From positions 2,852,001 through 2,916,000 of the forward strand of contig NZ_LT607413.1 in NCBI RefSeq assembly GCF_900091495.1: DNA of 64,000 nt, written 5' to 3'. Under the pieces are notes generated by a model. The model had not been told where the DNA came from. It made no database searches and saw only the letters and a program-made list of their open reading frames with translations. Position numbers and translations under genes: made by a program. The number at the start of each line of letters is the position of its first letter. Positions within the stretch are counted from its first letter, which is position 1. This document shows positions 41,435 to 51,614 of the stretch, piece after piece. Source of the DNA: Micromonospora echinospora (GTDB lineage Bacteria; Actinomycetota; Actinomycetes; Mycobacteriales; Micromonosporaceae).

Positions 41435-41440
41435 TACGAT
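41435..41440 (+). promoter_or_regulatory. -10 box of senX3
   Basis: TACGAT lies 6 nt before GTG 41447, leaderless spacing. Confidence 0.5.
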
Positions 41441-41446
41441 CGCCGG

Positions 41447-42778
<1,332 letters not shown>

Positions 42779-42801
42779 CCGTACCGAAAGGAAACCCCCT
42801 G

Positions 42802-43485
42802 GTGAGCCGCGTTCTGGTGGTCGAGGACGAGGAGTCCTTCTCCGACGCCCTGTCGTACATGCTTCGCAAGGAGGGCTTCGAGGTGTCGGTCGCCGCGACC
42901 GGGACCTCCGCCCTCACCGAGTTCGACCGGACGGGTGCGGACATCGTCCTGCTCGACCTGATGCTCCCGGAGATGTCCGGCACCGAGGTGTGCCGCCAGC
43001 TCCGCCAGCGCTCCCACGTGCCGATCATCATGGTCACCGCCCGGGACAGCGAGATCGACAAGGTGGTCGGCCTGGAGATCGGGGCGGACGACTACGTCAC
43101 CAAGCCGTACTCGCCGCGTGAGCTGGTCGCCCGGATCCGGGCGGTGCTGCGGCGGCAGAGCGTCGAGGCGACCGAGGCGGGTGGGCCGACGCTGGCCGCC
43201 GGCCCGGTCCGGATGGACATCGAACGGCACGTGGTGACCGTCGACGGTGCGCCGGTGCAGCTCCCGCTCAAGGAGTTCGAGCTGCTGGAACTGCTGCTGC
43301 GCAACGCCGGCCGGGTGCTCACCCGGGGGCAGCTGATCGACCGGGTCTGGGGCGCGGACTACGTCGGCGACACCAAGACCCTCGACGTGCACGTCAAGCG
43401 CCTGCGCTCGAAGGTCGAGCCGGAACCGTCCGCGCCGCGCTACATCATCACCGTGCGTGGCCTCGGCTACAAGTTCGAGCCGTAG
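42802..43485 (+). CDS. regX3: OmpR-type response regulator RegX3
   Basis: The 227-aa protein has a receiver with phospho-Asp52 (IVLLDLMLPEMSG) and Lys105 region (TKPYSPRELVARI). The winged-helix output follows (LKEFELLELLLRNAGRVLTRGQLIDRVWG, TKTLDVHVKRLRSKVE). It starts 23 bp after senX3. It should activate phosphate-starvation genes, including its own promoter. Confidence 0.9.
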   Translation: MSRVLVVEDEESFSDALSYMLRKEGFEVSVAATGTSALTEFDRTGADIVLLDLMLPEMSGTEVCRQLRQRSHVPIIMVTARDSEIDKVVGLEIGADDYVTKPYSPRELVARIRAVLRRQSVEATEAGGPTLAAGPVRMDIERHVVTVDGAPVQLPLKEFELLELLLRNAGRVLTRGQLIDRVWGADYVGDTKTLDVHVKRLRSKVEPEPSAPRYIITVRGLGYKFEP

Positions 43486-43498
43486 GCCCGCCCGGCTC

Positions 43499-43557
43499 AG
43501 GTGGTAGCAGGGGTCCCCTGCTCATCACCAGGCGGTAACAGGGGGCCCCTGCTACCA
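43499..43557. repeat. Palindromic intergenic repeat, copy 4
   Basis: The left part (GTGGTAGCAGGGGTCCCCTG, 43501-43520) pairs with the right part (about 43534-43557), with a degenerate centre. The internal orientation looks opposite to the other copies, since the right arm carries the GTAACAGGGG half. It lies after regX3 between convergent genes. Confidence 0.8.
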
Positions 43558-43620
43558 ACCCGGCCGACCGCGTCGACCACCCGGCCGCGTGAGCACGCGA
43601 GCACGTGAGCGGGGGAGGGG

Positions 43621-44418
43621 TCAGGACGGGGTGGCCGGGTGGGGGGCCACGAGACCCTGCCGGTGGCGCGCCGCGCACAGCTCGGCGAGCTTGACGTACG
43701 CGGGCTCGCCGATCAGCGCGGTCAGCTCCGGCCCGTACGACAGGTACATCGGCTCACCGCCGACGTGCGCCTCCGGCGACGAGGTGCACCACCAGTCCAG
43801 GTCGTGCCCGCCGGAGCCCCAGCCCCGCCGGTCGAACTCGGCCAGCGTGGTGACCAGCACCTTGGTGTTGTCCGGCCGCTTGTGCCACTCCTGGTCCCGC
43901 CGGATCGGCAACTGCCAGCAGACGTCCGGCTTGTACTCCAGCGGGTGCGCACCGTCCCGCAGCGCCTGGGCGTGCAACGCGCAGCCGCCCCCGGCCGGGA
44001 AGTCGGCGTCGTTGAGGAAGACGCACGGGCCGTCGATGCTCTGGGTGGCGGTCCGCCGGGCCGGGTTCTTGCCGTCGACGGTGTCCATCTCGGTCCAGTT
44101 CTTGAACCCGCGCCGGTGGTGCTGCCAGGTCTGCGGGGTCAGCCGCTTCGCGGCGGCACGGACCCGCTTCTCGTCGTCGGCGTCGGTGAAGAACGCGCCG
44201 TGGGAACAGCACCCGTCCGCGGCCCGGCCGGCGACGATGCCGTGGCAGCCTCGGCCGAAGATGCACGTCCAGCGGGAGAGCAGCCAGGTCAGGTCGGCGC
44301 GGACGACATGCCGGTCGTCAGCCGGGTCGACGAACTCGACCCACTCGCGGGGGAAATCCAGCGGCACCTCCCGGCTACGCGGGTCAGCCGGCTCGTCCAC
44401 CAGCACTCGGATCTCCAT
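43621..44418 (-). CDS. Conserved Cys/His-rich protein (Rv0495c-like)
   Basis: The 265-aa protein has many Cys: [27 protein letters not shown] (four Cys in 22 residues), [26 protein letters not shown] and [19 protein letters not shown]. The clustered Cys look like Zn or Fe-S ligands. The position between regX3 and ppx matches M. tuberculosis Rv0495c. No function is known to me. It resembles DUF3109-like proteins in its Cys spacing, but this is only a guess. Confidence 0.65.
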   Translation of the reverse strand: MEIRVLVDEPADPRSREVPLDFPREWVEFVDPADDRHVVRADLTWLLSRWTCIFGRGCHGIVAGRAADGCCSHGAFFTDADDEKRVRAAAKRLTPQTWQHHRRGFKNWTEMDTVDGKNPARRTATQSIDGPCVFLNDADFPAGGGCALHAQALRDGAHPLEYKPDVCWQLPIRRDQEWHKRPDNTKVLVTTLAEFDRRGWGSGGHDLDWWCTSSPEAHVGGEPMYLSYGPELTALIGEPAYVKLAELCAARHRQGLVAPHPATPS

Positions 44419-44478
44419 CCGGCCAGCCTACGCCCGGTGCGGCCAGCCGGCAGGCGAGCCGCGTACGCGGGCGGGCTC

Positions 44479-44484
44479 TAGGGT
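44479..44484 (+). promoter_or_regulatory. -10 box of ppx
   Basis: TAGGGT lies 7 nt before ATG 44492, leaderless spacing. Confidence 0.5.
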
Positions 44485-44491
44485 CTTCACC

Positions 44492-45435
44492 ATGCGACTG
44501 GGTGTTCTCGACGTCGGTTCCAACACCGTGCACCTGCTTGTGGTGGACGCGCACCACGGTGCCCACCCCTGGCCGGCGCACTCCCAGAAGGTGGTGCTCC
44601 GCCTCGCCGAGCAGATCGGCCCGGACGGCGCGTTGACCCGGGCGGGCGCGGACGCGCTGGTCGAGGCGGTGGGCATGGCCCGGCAGGCGGCCGTCGGCCT
44701 GGACACCGACGACCTGATCGCCTTCGCCACCTCCGCCGTCCGGGACGCCACCAACGGCGCCGAGGTGCTGGCCCGGGTCCGGGACGAGACCGGCGTACGG
44801 CTGGAGGTGCTGGCCGGGGCGGACGAGGCGCGGCTGACCTTCCTGGCGGTGCGGCGCTGGTTCGGCTGGTCCGCCGGCCGGCTGCTGGTGCTGGACATCG
44901 GCGGTGGTTCGCTTGAGGTGGCCGCCGGTATCGACGAGGACCCGGACGTGGCGGTCTCGCTGCCGCTCGGCGCGGGCCGGCTGACCCGGGAACGTCTGGG
45001 GGTGGATCCGACCACCGCCACCCCGCCCCCCGCCGAGGTCGTCGAGGAACTGCGGGAGTACGTCGACAAGACGCTCGACCCGGTGGTCGAGCAGATGGCC
45101 GGGGTGGGCTGGGAACGACCGGTGGTCACCTCGAAGACGTTCCGCACGCTGGCCCGGCTGGCCGGCGCGGCCCCGTCCAGCGCCGGTCTCTGGGCCCCCG
45201 CCGACTCACCCGGACCGGGCTGCGGCAGGTGCTCACCTTCATCCGGCACATCCCGCCCGTCCAGCTGGCCGAACTGGAGGGGGTCAGCGCCGGCCGCTCG
45301 CACCAGCTCCTGGCCGGGGCGGTGGTGGCCGAGGCGGTGTTCCGCCGGCTGGGCGTCGAGGCGCTGGACGTCTGCCCCTGGGCGCTGCGGGAGGGGGTCA
45401 TCCTCCGCCGGCTGGACCAGCTCGGACCGGTGTGA
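44492..45435 (+). pseudogene. ppx: Exopolyphosphatase/GppA phosphatase with frameshift
   Basis: The first part (about residues 1-235) is an intact ASKHA fold: [49 protein letters not shown]. After [12 protein letters not shown] the frame leaves the protein, and the remaining C-terminus ([30 protein letters not shown] to LDQLGPV) is in the +1-shifted frame. One C is missing in the C-run at 45195-45199. Restoring it gives about 314 residues, the expected length. It could be a real lesion or a sequencing error. Ppx hydrolyses polyphosphate or pppGpp. The location fits Rv0496. Confidence 0.8.
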
Positions 45436-45520
45436 CCGGCCGGCCGCGCGCCGGGTGATCAGATCCGGAGGTAACGGGCGGTTTGCGACTGCTCGTCACG
45501 ATGCCGTCATCGACGCGGGC

Positions 45521-45526
45521 TACCCT
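45521..45526 (+). promoter_or_regulatory. -10 box of the TIM-barrel isomerase gene
   Basis: TACCCT lies 7 nt before GTG 45534, leaderless spacing. It starts about 85 bp after the frameshifted ppx. Confidence 0.5.
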
Positions 45527-45533
45527 GGTTCGT

Positions 45534-46340
45534 GTGACTTCCCGAGTCCCGGTGCTCCTCTCCAGCTCGTCGGTCTTCCCCGAGCCGACCGCGGCGGCGT
45601 TCCAGCTGGCTGCGGCGCTCGGCTACGACGGTGTCGAGGTGATGGTCTGGACGGATGCCGTCAGCCAGGACGCCGGCGCGCTGCGCGGTCTCGCCGCGCA
45701 CTACGGCGTGCCGGTCCTGTCGGTGCACGCGCCCTGCCTCCTGGTCACCCAGCGGGTGTGGAGCCCCGACCCGTGGGAGCGGCTCCGGAAGGCGGCGGAG
45801 CTGGCCGAGAGCCTGGAGGCACCGACGGTGGTCGTCCACCCGCCCTTCACCTGGCAGCGCGACTACGCCCGGGGCTTCGCCGACGGCATGGCCGAGATCG
45901 GCCGGCGGCACGGTGGACTGCGCTTCGCGGTGGAGAACATGTACCCGGTGCGGATGGCGGGCCGGCAGTTCGTGCCGTACCTGCCCGGCTGGGATCCGAC
46001 CGACACCGGGTACGACGCGTACACCCTCGACCTGTCGCACTGCGCCGCCTCGCACACCGACGCGCTGGCGATGGCCGACCGGATGGCTGACCGGCTGGCC
46101 CACGTCCACCTCGGCGACGGCACCGGCGAGGGGCGCGACGAGCACCTGGTGCCGGGGCGGGGCAACCAGCCCTGCGCCGAGCTGCTCTCCTCGCTGGCCG
46201 GCCGGGGTTTCACCGGTTCGGTGGCGGTGGAGGTGGCCACCCGGGGCGCGAAGAGCCGCGCGGTCCGCGAGGCCGACCTGCGCGCCGCCCTCGAATTCGC
46301 CCGCCAGCACCTCGCCGCCCCGTCCCCGGTCGACGCCTGA
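45534..46340 (+). CDS. Xylose-isomerase-like TIM-barrel protein (Rv0498-like)
   Basis: The 268-aa protein has an AP endonuclease 2-type TIM barrel: [59 protein letters not shown] and [24 protein letters not shown]. These carry His and Glu metal ligands. The place after ppx and before proline metabolism matches Rv0498. The substrate is an unknown sugar or sugar phosphate. GTG 45534 is chosen by the upstream TACCCT box; the frame is open to 45483. Confidence 0.8.
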   Translation: MTSRVPVLLSSSSVFPEPTAAAFQLAAALGYDGVEVMVWTDAVSQDAGALRGLAAHYGVPVLSVHAPCLLVTQRVWSPDPWERLRKAAELAESLEAPTVVVHPPFTWQRDYARGFADGMAEIGRRHGGLRFAVENMYPVRMAGRQFVPYLPGWDPTDTGYDAYTLDLSHCAASHTDALAMADRMADRLAHVHLGDGTGEGRDEHLVPGRGNQPCAELLSSLAGRGFTGSVAVEVATRGAKSRAVREADLRAALEFARQHLAAPSPVDA

Positions 46341-46342
46341 GC

Positions 46343-46361
46343 CGACCGGAGCGGCCGGTCG
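46343..46361. terminator. Short hairpin between convergent genes
   Basis: CGACCGG (46343-46349) pairs with CCGGTCG (46355-46361) around a 5-nt loop, directly after the isomerase stop and 60 bp before the CGNR gene stop. Confidence 0.4.
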
Positions 46362-46421
46362 TCCGGTCCGCGCAAGGGTGCGGCCGGCCACCCGGACCCC
46401 CACCGGCGTGGGGGCGCGGGC

Positions 46422-46973
46422 TCAGCTGACCGGCGCGAGCGGCTGGTCGGCGGTGGCGGCGCGCTTGCGGGCCCGGTGGGCGGCCACGTGCGACCGGGTG
46501 GCGCAACGTTCCGAGCAGAACCGCCGGCAGCAGTTCGACGACGTGTCCAGGTAGACGTTGCCGCACCGCTCGTCGGCGCAGACCCCGAACCGGGCGCTGC
46601 CGTACTCGCAGAGCCAGACCGCCAGCCCCCAGACCGCGCCGGCCAGGTAGTCGACGGCCATCGAGGCGCCCCGGCTCGCCGGGTGCATGTGCCAGTCGCT
46701 GGAGTCGTGCCCGGAGATGTGCGGGTGCACCGGGTACGCCTCCAGCAGGGCGTTCAGCTCGGCGACCGCCTCGGCGTCCTGGCCGGACGCGCCGTACTCG
46801 AAGACGCCGCGCAGCCGTTTGCGTGCCCGGCGGAAGGTCGCCAGATCCCGTTCCGTGATCTCTTCGCGCAGCCCCGCATCTGCACCGGGGAGCAGGGACC
46901 GCAGGTCGTCGAGGTCGTCCAGGCGGGCGTTGACGAGGTCAACGCCGTTTCGGGCGTACGCGTCGAAGTTCAC
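46422..46973 (-). CDS. CGNR zinc-finger (ABATE-type) protein
   Basis: The 183-aa protein has an N-terminal ABATE-like helical region (DLVNARLDDLDDLRSLLPGADAG) and the C-terminal CGNR zinc finger (FGVCADERCGNVYLDTSSNCCRRFCSERCATRSHVAAHRARKR), where the CGNR sequence is exact. ABATE proteins are candidate stress or environment-sensing transcription factors. GTG 46973 follows a TACCGT box, so the mRNA is probably leaderless. The genes at 46992 and 48163 lie immediately upstream on the same strand. Confidence 0.8.
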   Translation of the reverse strand: MNFDAYARNGVDLVNARLDDLDDLRSLLPGADAGLREEITERDLATFRRARKRLRGVFEYGASGQDAEAVAELNALLEAYPVHPHISGHDSSDWHMHPASRGASMAVDYLAGAVWGLAVWLCEYGSARFGVCADERCGNVYLDTSSNCCRRFCSERCATRSHVAAHRARKRAATADQPLAPVS

Positions 46974-46979
46974 ACCCCA

Positions 46980-46985
46980 ACGGTA
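46980..46985 (-). promoter_or_regulatory. -10 box of the CGNR gene
   Basis: TACCGT on the minus strand lies 6 nt before GTG 46973, just before the stop of the adjacent ATP-grasp gene, so the CGNR gene can be transcribed independently. Confidence 0.4.
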
Positions 46986-46991
46986 GACGAC

Positions 46992-48161
46992 TCAGGAAGC
47001 GCGTGGCGCATCGATGTAGTGAGGCAGGAACCGGGCGTATCCATCGGTGATCAGGCTCGCGCTCTCCCGGATGCCCGCCCCGGCCGACTCGCCGTCGACG
47101 ATCCAGCTGCCGAGCACCACCCGGTTGCCGGCGAACTCCGGCAGGGCCCGGAACTCCTGGTAGCACCAGCCCTCCTCGCCGTAGATGCCCGGGTTGCTGA
47201 TCTCGGCGCCGTCGGCCGTGACGATCCGGACCGACCCGCCCTCCCGACCGAGCAGGGGCTTGACGACGTACTCGGACATCCCCCGGGGCGAGTCGAGGAA
47301 GGCCGGGAGCAGCAGCTCGTGCCCGGGGTACAGCTCCCAGAGGACGGCCAGCAGCGCCTTGTTGGACAGCAGCAGCTTCCAGGCCGGCTCGATCCAGGTG
47401 GTCGGGGTGCCCGGTTCCAGGGCGAGCCGGCCGTACGGCTCGGCGACCATCCACTCCCAGGGGTAGAGCTTGAAGCAGGTGGTGACCGGCCGGTCGAACC
47501 GGTCGACGAAGCGGCGGCCGTCCCAGCCGATCTCCTGGATCGGCATCAGCTCGGCCTTGAGTCCGGCCTGTCGGGCGCACTCGGCGAGGTAGCCGGCGGT
47601 CATCTGGTCCTCGCCGGAGTCCTCCTCCCGCGACCAGAACACGTGCACGGTCGGGTCGTGCAACACCCGGCCGATCCGGTGCCAGGCCGCGACCAGCCGC
47701 TCGTGCAGGCTGTTCCACTGGTCCAGGTCGGGCCGGGTCTGCTCCAGCCAGTACCACTGGATGATGCCCGCCTCCACCAGCGAGGTGGGGGTGTCGGCGT
47801 TGTACTCCAGCAGCTTCGGCGGCCAGGAGCCGTCGTACCAGAGGTCGAACCGGCCGTAGAGGCTGGGCGGGCGCTCGCGCAGGGACCGGGCCACCGCCTC
47901 GGCCGCCCACGCCGGGATGCCGAAGTCGGCGTACCGGTTGCGGGCCACCACGTGTTCGGCGGCGGCCACCGACATCCGGTGCAGCTCCTCGGTGGCCTCC
48001 TCCAGCCGGAGCACCTCGGCCAGGTCGAAGGCGTACGCGGCGCTCTCGTCCCAGTACGACATGAGTTCGCCGTCGGGCAGTTCGGTCTCGGCGTAGACCA
48101 GCCCCTGTTCCCGGATCGTCGTCTGCCAGTCGGGGCGGGGCGTGCGGGTCTCCCGGCGCAC
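46992..48161 (-). CDS. Glutathionylspermidine-synthase-like ATP-grasp protein (YgiC-type)
   Basis: The 389-aa protein resembles the GSP_synth family. Motifs: LWYDGSWPPKLLEYNADTPTSLVEAG (nucleotide- and Mg-binding region) and EYVVKPLLGREGGSVRIV, then GWCYQEFRALPEFAGNRVVLGSWIVDGESAGAGIRES. The organism uses mycothiol rather than glutathione, so the substrate is not glutathione; a peptide or amino acid ligation is more likely. It follows a lipoprotein gene separated by a single base (TGAcGTG), the YgiB-YgiC arrangement of E. coli. Confidence 0.7.
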   Translation of the reverse strand: MRRETRTPRPDWQTTIREQGLVYAETELPDGELMSYWDESAAYAFDLAEVLRLEEATEELHRMSVAAAEHVVARNRYADFGIPAWAAEAVARSLRERPPSLYGRFDLWYDGSWPPKLLEYNADTPTSLVEAGIIQWYWLEQTRPDLDQWNSLHERLVAAWHRIGRVLHDPTVHVFWSREEDSGEDQMTAGYLAECARQAGLKAELMPIQEIGWDGRRFVDRFDRPVTTCFKLYPWEWMVAEPYGRLALEPGTPTTWIEPAWKLLLSNKALLAVLWELYPGHELLLPAFLDSPRGMSEYVVKPLLGREGGSVRIVTADGAEISNPGIYGEEGWCYQEFRALPEFAGNRVVLGSWIVDGESAGAGIRESASLITDGYARFLPHYIDAPRAS

Positions 48162-48162
48162 G

Positions 48163-48432
48163 TCAGCCGCCGCAGTCGGCCAGGTGGGTGCCGAAGCCGC
48201 CGCGCTCCGGGACGGCCGCCGGGGCGGGCTCCGGGGCGGCCACCCCGGTCGCCGGTGCCGGGTTCCGGAGGGCCAGCGCCACGGTGCCGCCTCCGCCGCT
48301 CGGGCCGAGGGCGCAGTCGTCATCGTCGTCGTCCGAGGTCATGTTGCACCCGGAGAGAGCCAGCGCGAGCACGGTGAGCGTGCCGAGTTGCACGGTGGCC
48401 GACCGGAGCCGGCGAGGGGAGCGGTTTTCCAC
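48163..48432 (-). CDS. Small lipoprotein with poly-Asp tract (YgiB-like)
   Basis: The 89-aa precursor starts at GTG 48432 and has a basic N-terminus (NRSPRRLRS), a hydrophobic core and a good lipobox ending LSGC (Cys29). The mature part begins NMTSDDDDDDCALGPSGGGG and ends GTHLADCGG, with two more Cys. The poly-Asp tract could bind metal or a cationic ligand. The gene is coupled to an ATP-grasp gene as with E. coli ygiB-ygiC, but sequence similarity to YgiB is not obvious. Confidence 0.6.
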   Translation of the reverse strand: MENRSPRRLRSATVQLGTLTVLALALSGCNMTSDDDDDDCALGPSGGGGTVALALRNPAPATGVAAPEPAPAAVPERGGFGTHLADCGG

Positions 48433-48582
48433 CCGTTCGTTGTAGCGGATGACCGCCAGCCCGTCGTCCCCCGGTCGTGCAGGGAAACGGCCCTGGTCAT
48501 CGCTTTCCGGGGGGTCTTGTCGGGGCAAAACGGACCGTCGGTGGAGGTGGCCGCTGCCGGGCGCGGTTCCCGGCCCGGGCGT

Positions 48583-48588
48583 TACCCT
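48583..48588 (+). promoter_or_regulatory. -10 box of putB
   Basis: TACCCT lies 6 nt before ATG 48595, leaderless spacing. Confidence 0.5.
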
Positions 48589-48594
48589 CGGCTC

Positions 48595-49515
48595 ATGCTC
48601 CGTTCGGTCATCCTCGCCGCGGCCCGGTCATCCCAGGTCGAGCGGCTCGTCGAGACGGCCCCCTACACCCGGGACGTCGTCCGCCGGTTCGTCGCCGGCG
48701 CCGGCACCGACGACGCGTTGCGCGCGACCCGCGGACTCGTCGGTGACGGCCTCACGGTCACCCTCGACTACCTCGGCGAGGACACCGGCAAGCCCGAGCA
48801 GGCCACCGCCACCCGGGACGGGTACCTCACCCTGCTGCGGGCGCTGCGCGAGGCCGGGCTCACCCCGGCCGCCGAGGTGAGCGTGAAACTCTCCGCCCTC
48901 GGCCAGAAGTTCGACGAGCAGCTCGCCTACGACCACGCGCGGGCCATCTGCGTCGCCGCCGACGAGGCGGGCACCACGGTCACCCTGGACATGGAGGACC
49001 ACACCACCACCGACTCGACGCTGGACGTCCTGTCCAAGCTCCGCAAGGACCACCCCGGCACCGGGGCGGTGCTCCAGGCGTACCTGCGGCGGACCGAGGC
49101 GGACTGCCGGGACCTGGCCACCGCCGGTTCCCGGGTCCGGCTCTGCAAGGGCGCGTACCGGGAGCCGGAGTCGGTCGCGTACCAGTCCGCCCGGGACGTG
49201 GACCGCTCCTACGTCCGCTGCATGAACGTGCTGATGTCCGGGGCCGGCTATCCGATGCTCGCCACCCACGACCCCCGCCTGATCGCGATCGGGGAGGACC
49301 GGGCGCGCTGGTTCGACCGGGGGCCGGGCAGCTTCGAGTTCCAGATGCTCTACGGCATCCGCCCCGAGGAGCAGGCCCGGCTGGTCGCCGCCGGCTACAC
49401 CGTCCGGACGTACGTGCCCTACGGCGACCAGTGGTACGGCTACCTCATGCGGCGGCTCGCCGAGCGCCCGGCCAACCTCGCCTTCTTCGGCCGCGCCCTG
49501 CTCTCCCGGAAGTGA
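48595..49515 (+). CDS. putB: Proline dehydrogenase
   Basis: The 306-aa FAD enzyme oxidises proline to pyrroline-5-carboxylate. It has the TIM-barrel signature segments VSVKLSALGQKFD, GTTVTLDMEDHTTTDSTLDVL, VRLCKGAYREPESVAY and the final YGDQWYGYLMRRLAERPANLAFF, whose RRxxERP part binds proline. It is a stand-alone bacterial PRODH and no P5C dehydrogenase neighbours it here. Confidence 0.9.
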   Translation: MLRSVILAAARSSQVERLVETAPYTRDVVRRFVAGAGTDDALRATRGLVGDGLTVTLDYLGEDTGKPEQATATRDGYLTLLRALREAGLTPAAEVSVKLSALGQKFDEQLAYDHARAICVAADEAGTTVTLDMEDHTTTDSTLDVLSKLRKDHPGTGAVLQAYLRRTEADCRDLATAGSRVRLCKGAYREPESVAYQSARDVDRSYVRCMNVLMSGAGYPMLATHDPRLIAIGEDRARWFDRGPGSFEFQMLYGIRPEEQARLVAAGYTVRTYVPYGDQWYGYLMRRLAERPANLAFFGRALLSRK

Positions 49516-49926
49516 CCGGGCGCGGCAGGTGACCGCCGCGACCGCCGGAACCGTTGACGGGTCGCCGGGAATCGCTGACACACCGCCGGGAATCGCTGAC
49601 GGATCGCCGGGAACCGCCGACGGGCGCGGTGCGGGCCGGCGGAGACCCCTTGTCCGCCGGCCCGCGCCACACCGGGCGGCCGGTGGCGCCCGGGTGGGAG
49701 CGCTCGCCCGACCCACCGCCCCCGTTCTCCGGCGGGTCGGCGTGCCGGGCGGTCGGCAGGGTCCGGTGGCCGACCGGCCGGGACCCGGCCGACGTGTCCG
49801 GTCGGCGAGCGCTCCCTGAAAGCTACCTAGCTAGACATTGACCGGACTAGTTGTGAGTTTTTCTTTCGCGGATCGCCAATGTGGCCCGGTGGCTCTTGAC
49901 CGGAGGCGGTGCCCCGGTCCGCGCGG
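49516..49926. other. Intergenic gap with tandem repeats and AT-rich patch
   Basis: The 411-bp gap after putB holds a 21-bp tandem repeat (49541-49623) and an AT-rich patch (49817-49875) with CTAGCTAG. No gene is supported. The AT-rich patch lies past the convergent PadR stop and could be a transcription end or a cryptic promoter. Confidence 0.4.
49541..49623. repeat. 21-bp tandem repeat, about four copies
   Basis: Units such as GTCGCCGGGAATCGCTGACAC follow at 49561, 49582 and 49603, with a 20-bp first copy at 49541. The period of 21 keeps reading frames in register, but the frame is not supported as a gene. Confidence 0.75.
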
Positions 49927-50256
49927 TCAGAAGCCGGGGTTCGGCCGCAGGGCGGGCGGTGCGGCGCTGGCCCGCGGGTCGGCGACGGCCGCGCCGGCCA
50001 CCCGTTCCCCGTCCGAGGTGAGCCGGTAGTACCGGCGGCGTGGCCGGCCCTGGGCCTCGTGCGCGGCCGGGTCCTCCCAGAAGCTCTCCACCCAGCCAGC
50101 CAGCTCCAACCGGGCCAGGATCGGATGCAGGGTGCCGGTCTTCAGCTTCGTCTGGCGGGCGATGTCCCGGCCGTACCGGGGGCGGTCCGGCGCGGCGAGG
50201 AGCAGCCGCAGAACCTCGACCGTCTGCGGGGTGAGCCGGGGGCCGGTACGCGCCAT
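49927..50256 (-). CDS. PadR-family transcriptional regulator
   Basis: The 109-aa protein has a winged-helix PadR-like domain: TVEVLRLLLAAPDRPRYGRDIARQTKLKTGTLHPILARLELAGWVESFWED and wing RPRRRYYRLTSDGERV. The C-terminal dimerisation helix is short (PRASAAPPALRPN), so it belongs to the small PadR subgroup. It diverges from the HELTH protein gene at 50340 and is its likely regulator. Confidence 0.8.
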   Translation of the reverse strand: MARTGPRLTPQTVEVLRLLLAAPDRPRYGRDIARQTKLKTGTLHPILARLELAGWVESFWEDPAAHEAQGRPRRRYYRLTSDGERVAGAAVADPRASAAPPALRPNPGF

Positions 50257-50326
50257 GTCCGGAGTCTAGGTAAGCCGGAAGCCCTGACCAGCCGGCGCAA
50301 ACGGCAGTCCGGCCAGCCGAATGGCG

Positions 50327-50332
50327 TACTCT
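50327..50332 (+). promoter_or_regulatory. -10 box of the metalloprotease-like gene
   Basis: TACTCT lies 7 nt before GTG 50340, leaderless spacing. Confidence 0.45.
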
Positions 50333-50339
50333 CCCCGCC

Positions 50340-51614
50340 GTGGAGGACGAGCGGCACCGGTCGCGGCGCAGGCGGCGCGGGCTCCTCTGGGCCGCCGTCG
50401 CCGTGGTGGCCGTGGCACTGGGCTGCCTCCTGCCGGCGGCGTTGGTGGCGGCGGTGGTGCGGGAGACGGCGAGCCGCTCGACCGGTGACCCGGCCTCCCC
50501 TCCCGGCGGCCCGGCCGCCCGGCTGGCCGCCGCGATCGACGCCGCACTCGGACGGCAGGCCGGGGCACTGCTGCGCGGTGACCGGGACGGCTTCCTCGCG
50601 GTCGCCGACCCGACTGCCCGCGCCGACCTCACCCGGCGGTTCACCTCCCTGCGCGCGTTGCGGATCGCGGTCTGGCGGGCCGAGCCCAGCGGGCAGCCGA
50701 CCCCGGAGCCCGGCCAGCCGGGCCGGTGGCGGCAGGCGGTCACCTACCGGTACTGCCTCGTCGTGCCCGACTGCACCCCCAGTCCGGTGCTGGCCGCGAC
50801 CCGGTGGCGGGAGACGCCCGACGGGCCCCGCCTGGTCGCCGTCGAACCCTCCACCTCCGCGGAGACCGGCACCCGGCCGTGGGAGGTCAGCGAACTGGTG
50901 GCCGCCGTCGGCCGGCGCACCGTGGTGGCCACCACCCCCGACCTGCGGTCCCGTCTTCCCGGCCTGCTCGCCGAGGCGGAGGCCGCGGCGGCGGTCGCCG
51001 ACCGGTACGCCGTGGACGGCGTCCGGCCGGACCGGTACCGGATCTTCTACGCCGGCCGGGACGGGTGGCGGCGCTGGTACGGCGGCGGCCGGCCGGCGTG
51101 GACCGGCGGGTACGTGGTGACCGTCGGCGGCGGGCACCACGAGGTGGTCCTCAACGCGGACGCGCTGCGCGCGGGCGGCGTCGCCGACCTGCTCCGGCAC
51201 GAGCTGACCCACGCCGCGTCGCTGCCCGCCGGCGGCTGGTCCGACCGGCACGCCTGGTGGCTGGTGGAGGGGACGGCCGAACTGGCCGGAGCGGCGGGCC
51301 GACCGGTGGACCGGTACGCCGGGCTGGACGACGTCCGGCGAATGCTGGCCAGCGGCGGCTGGGACGGCCGGCTCGACACCGTCGAGCCCGCCGACGACGC
51401 TCCCGCCGACCGGGTCGCGGCCAGCTACGGCGTCGGCTACCTGGCGGTCCGGTACCTGGTGGACCGGTACGGCACCCAGCGCCTGCTCGACTTCTTCGCG
51501 GCGGTGGTGCACGACCGCCGGCCGATGACGGAGGCCGCCCGGGAGATCTACGGCGAGCCGTGGTCGACGCTGCACGACGACTGCGTTGCCCGGGTGCGCG
51601 GCGTGACCCGTTGA
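50340..51614 (+). CDS. Membrane-anchored putative gluzincin metalloprotease
   Basis: The 424-aa protein has one N-terminal membrane span (RRGLLWAAVAVVAVALGCLLPAALVAAVV, about 13-41) and a long extracytoplasmic domain. Near residue 287 it carries LLRHELTHAAS, an HExxH zinc motif, and downstream WWLVEGTAELAG, where the Glu would be the third ligand of a gluzincin. The last part (RVAASYGVGYLAVRYLVDRYGTQRLLDFF) is typical of the helical domain of peptidase_MA-like proteins. Protease activity is inferred only. It faces the PadR gene across an 83-bp promoter gap. Confidence 0.65.
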   Translation: MEDERHRSRRRRRGLLWAAVAVVAVALGCLLPAALVAAVVRETASRSTGDPASPPGGPAARLAAAIDAALGRQAGALLRGDRDGFLAVADPTARADLTRRFTSLRALRIAVWRAEPSGQPTPEPGQPGRWRQAVTYRYCLVVPDCTPSPVLAATRWRETPDGPRLVAVEPSTSAETGTRPWEVSELVAAVGRRTVVATTPDLRSRLPGLLAEAEAAAAVADRYAVDGVRPDRYRIFYAGRDGWRRWYGGGRPAWTGGYVVTVGGGHHEVVLNADALRAGGVADLLRHELTHAASLPAGGWSDRHAWWLVEGTAELAGAAGRPVDRYAGLDDVRRMLASGGWDGRLDTVEPADDAPADRVAASYGVGYLAVRYLVDRYGTQRLLDFFAAVVHDRRPMTEAAREIYGEPWSTLHDDCVARVRGVTR

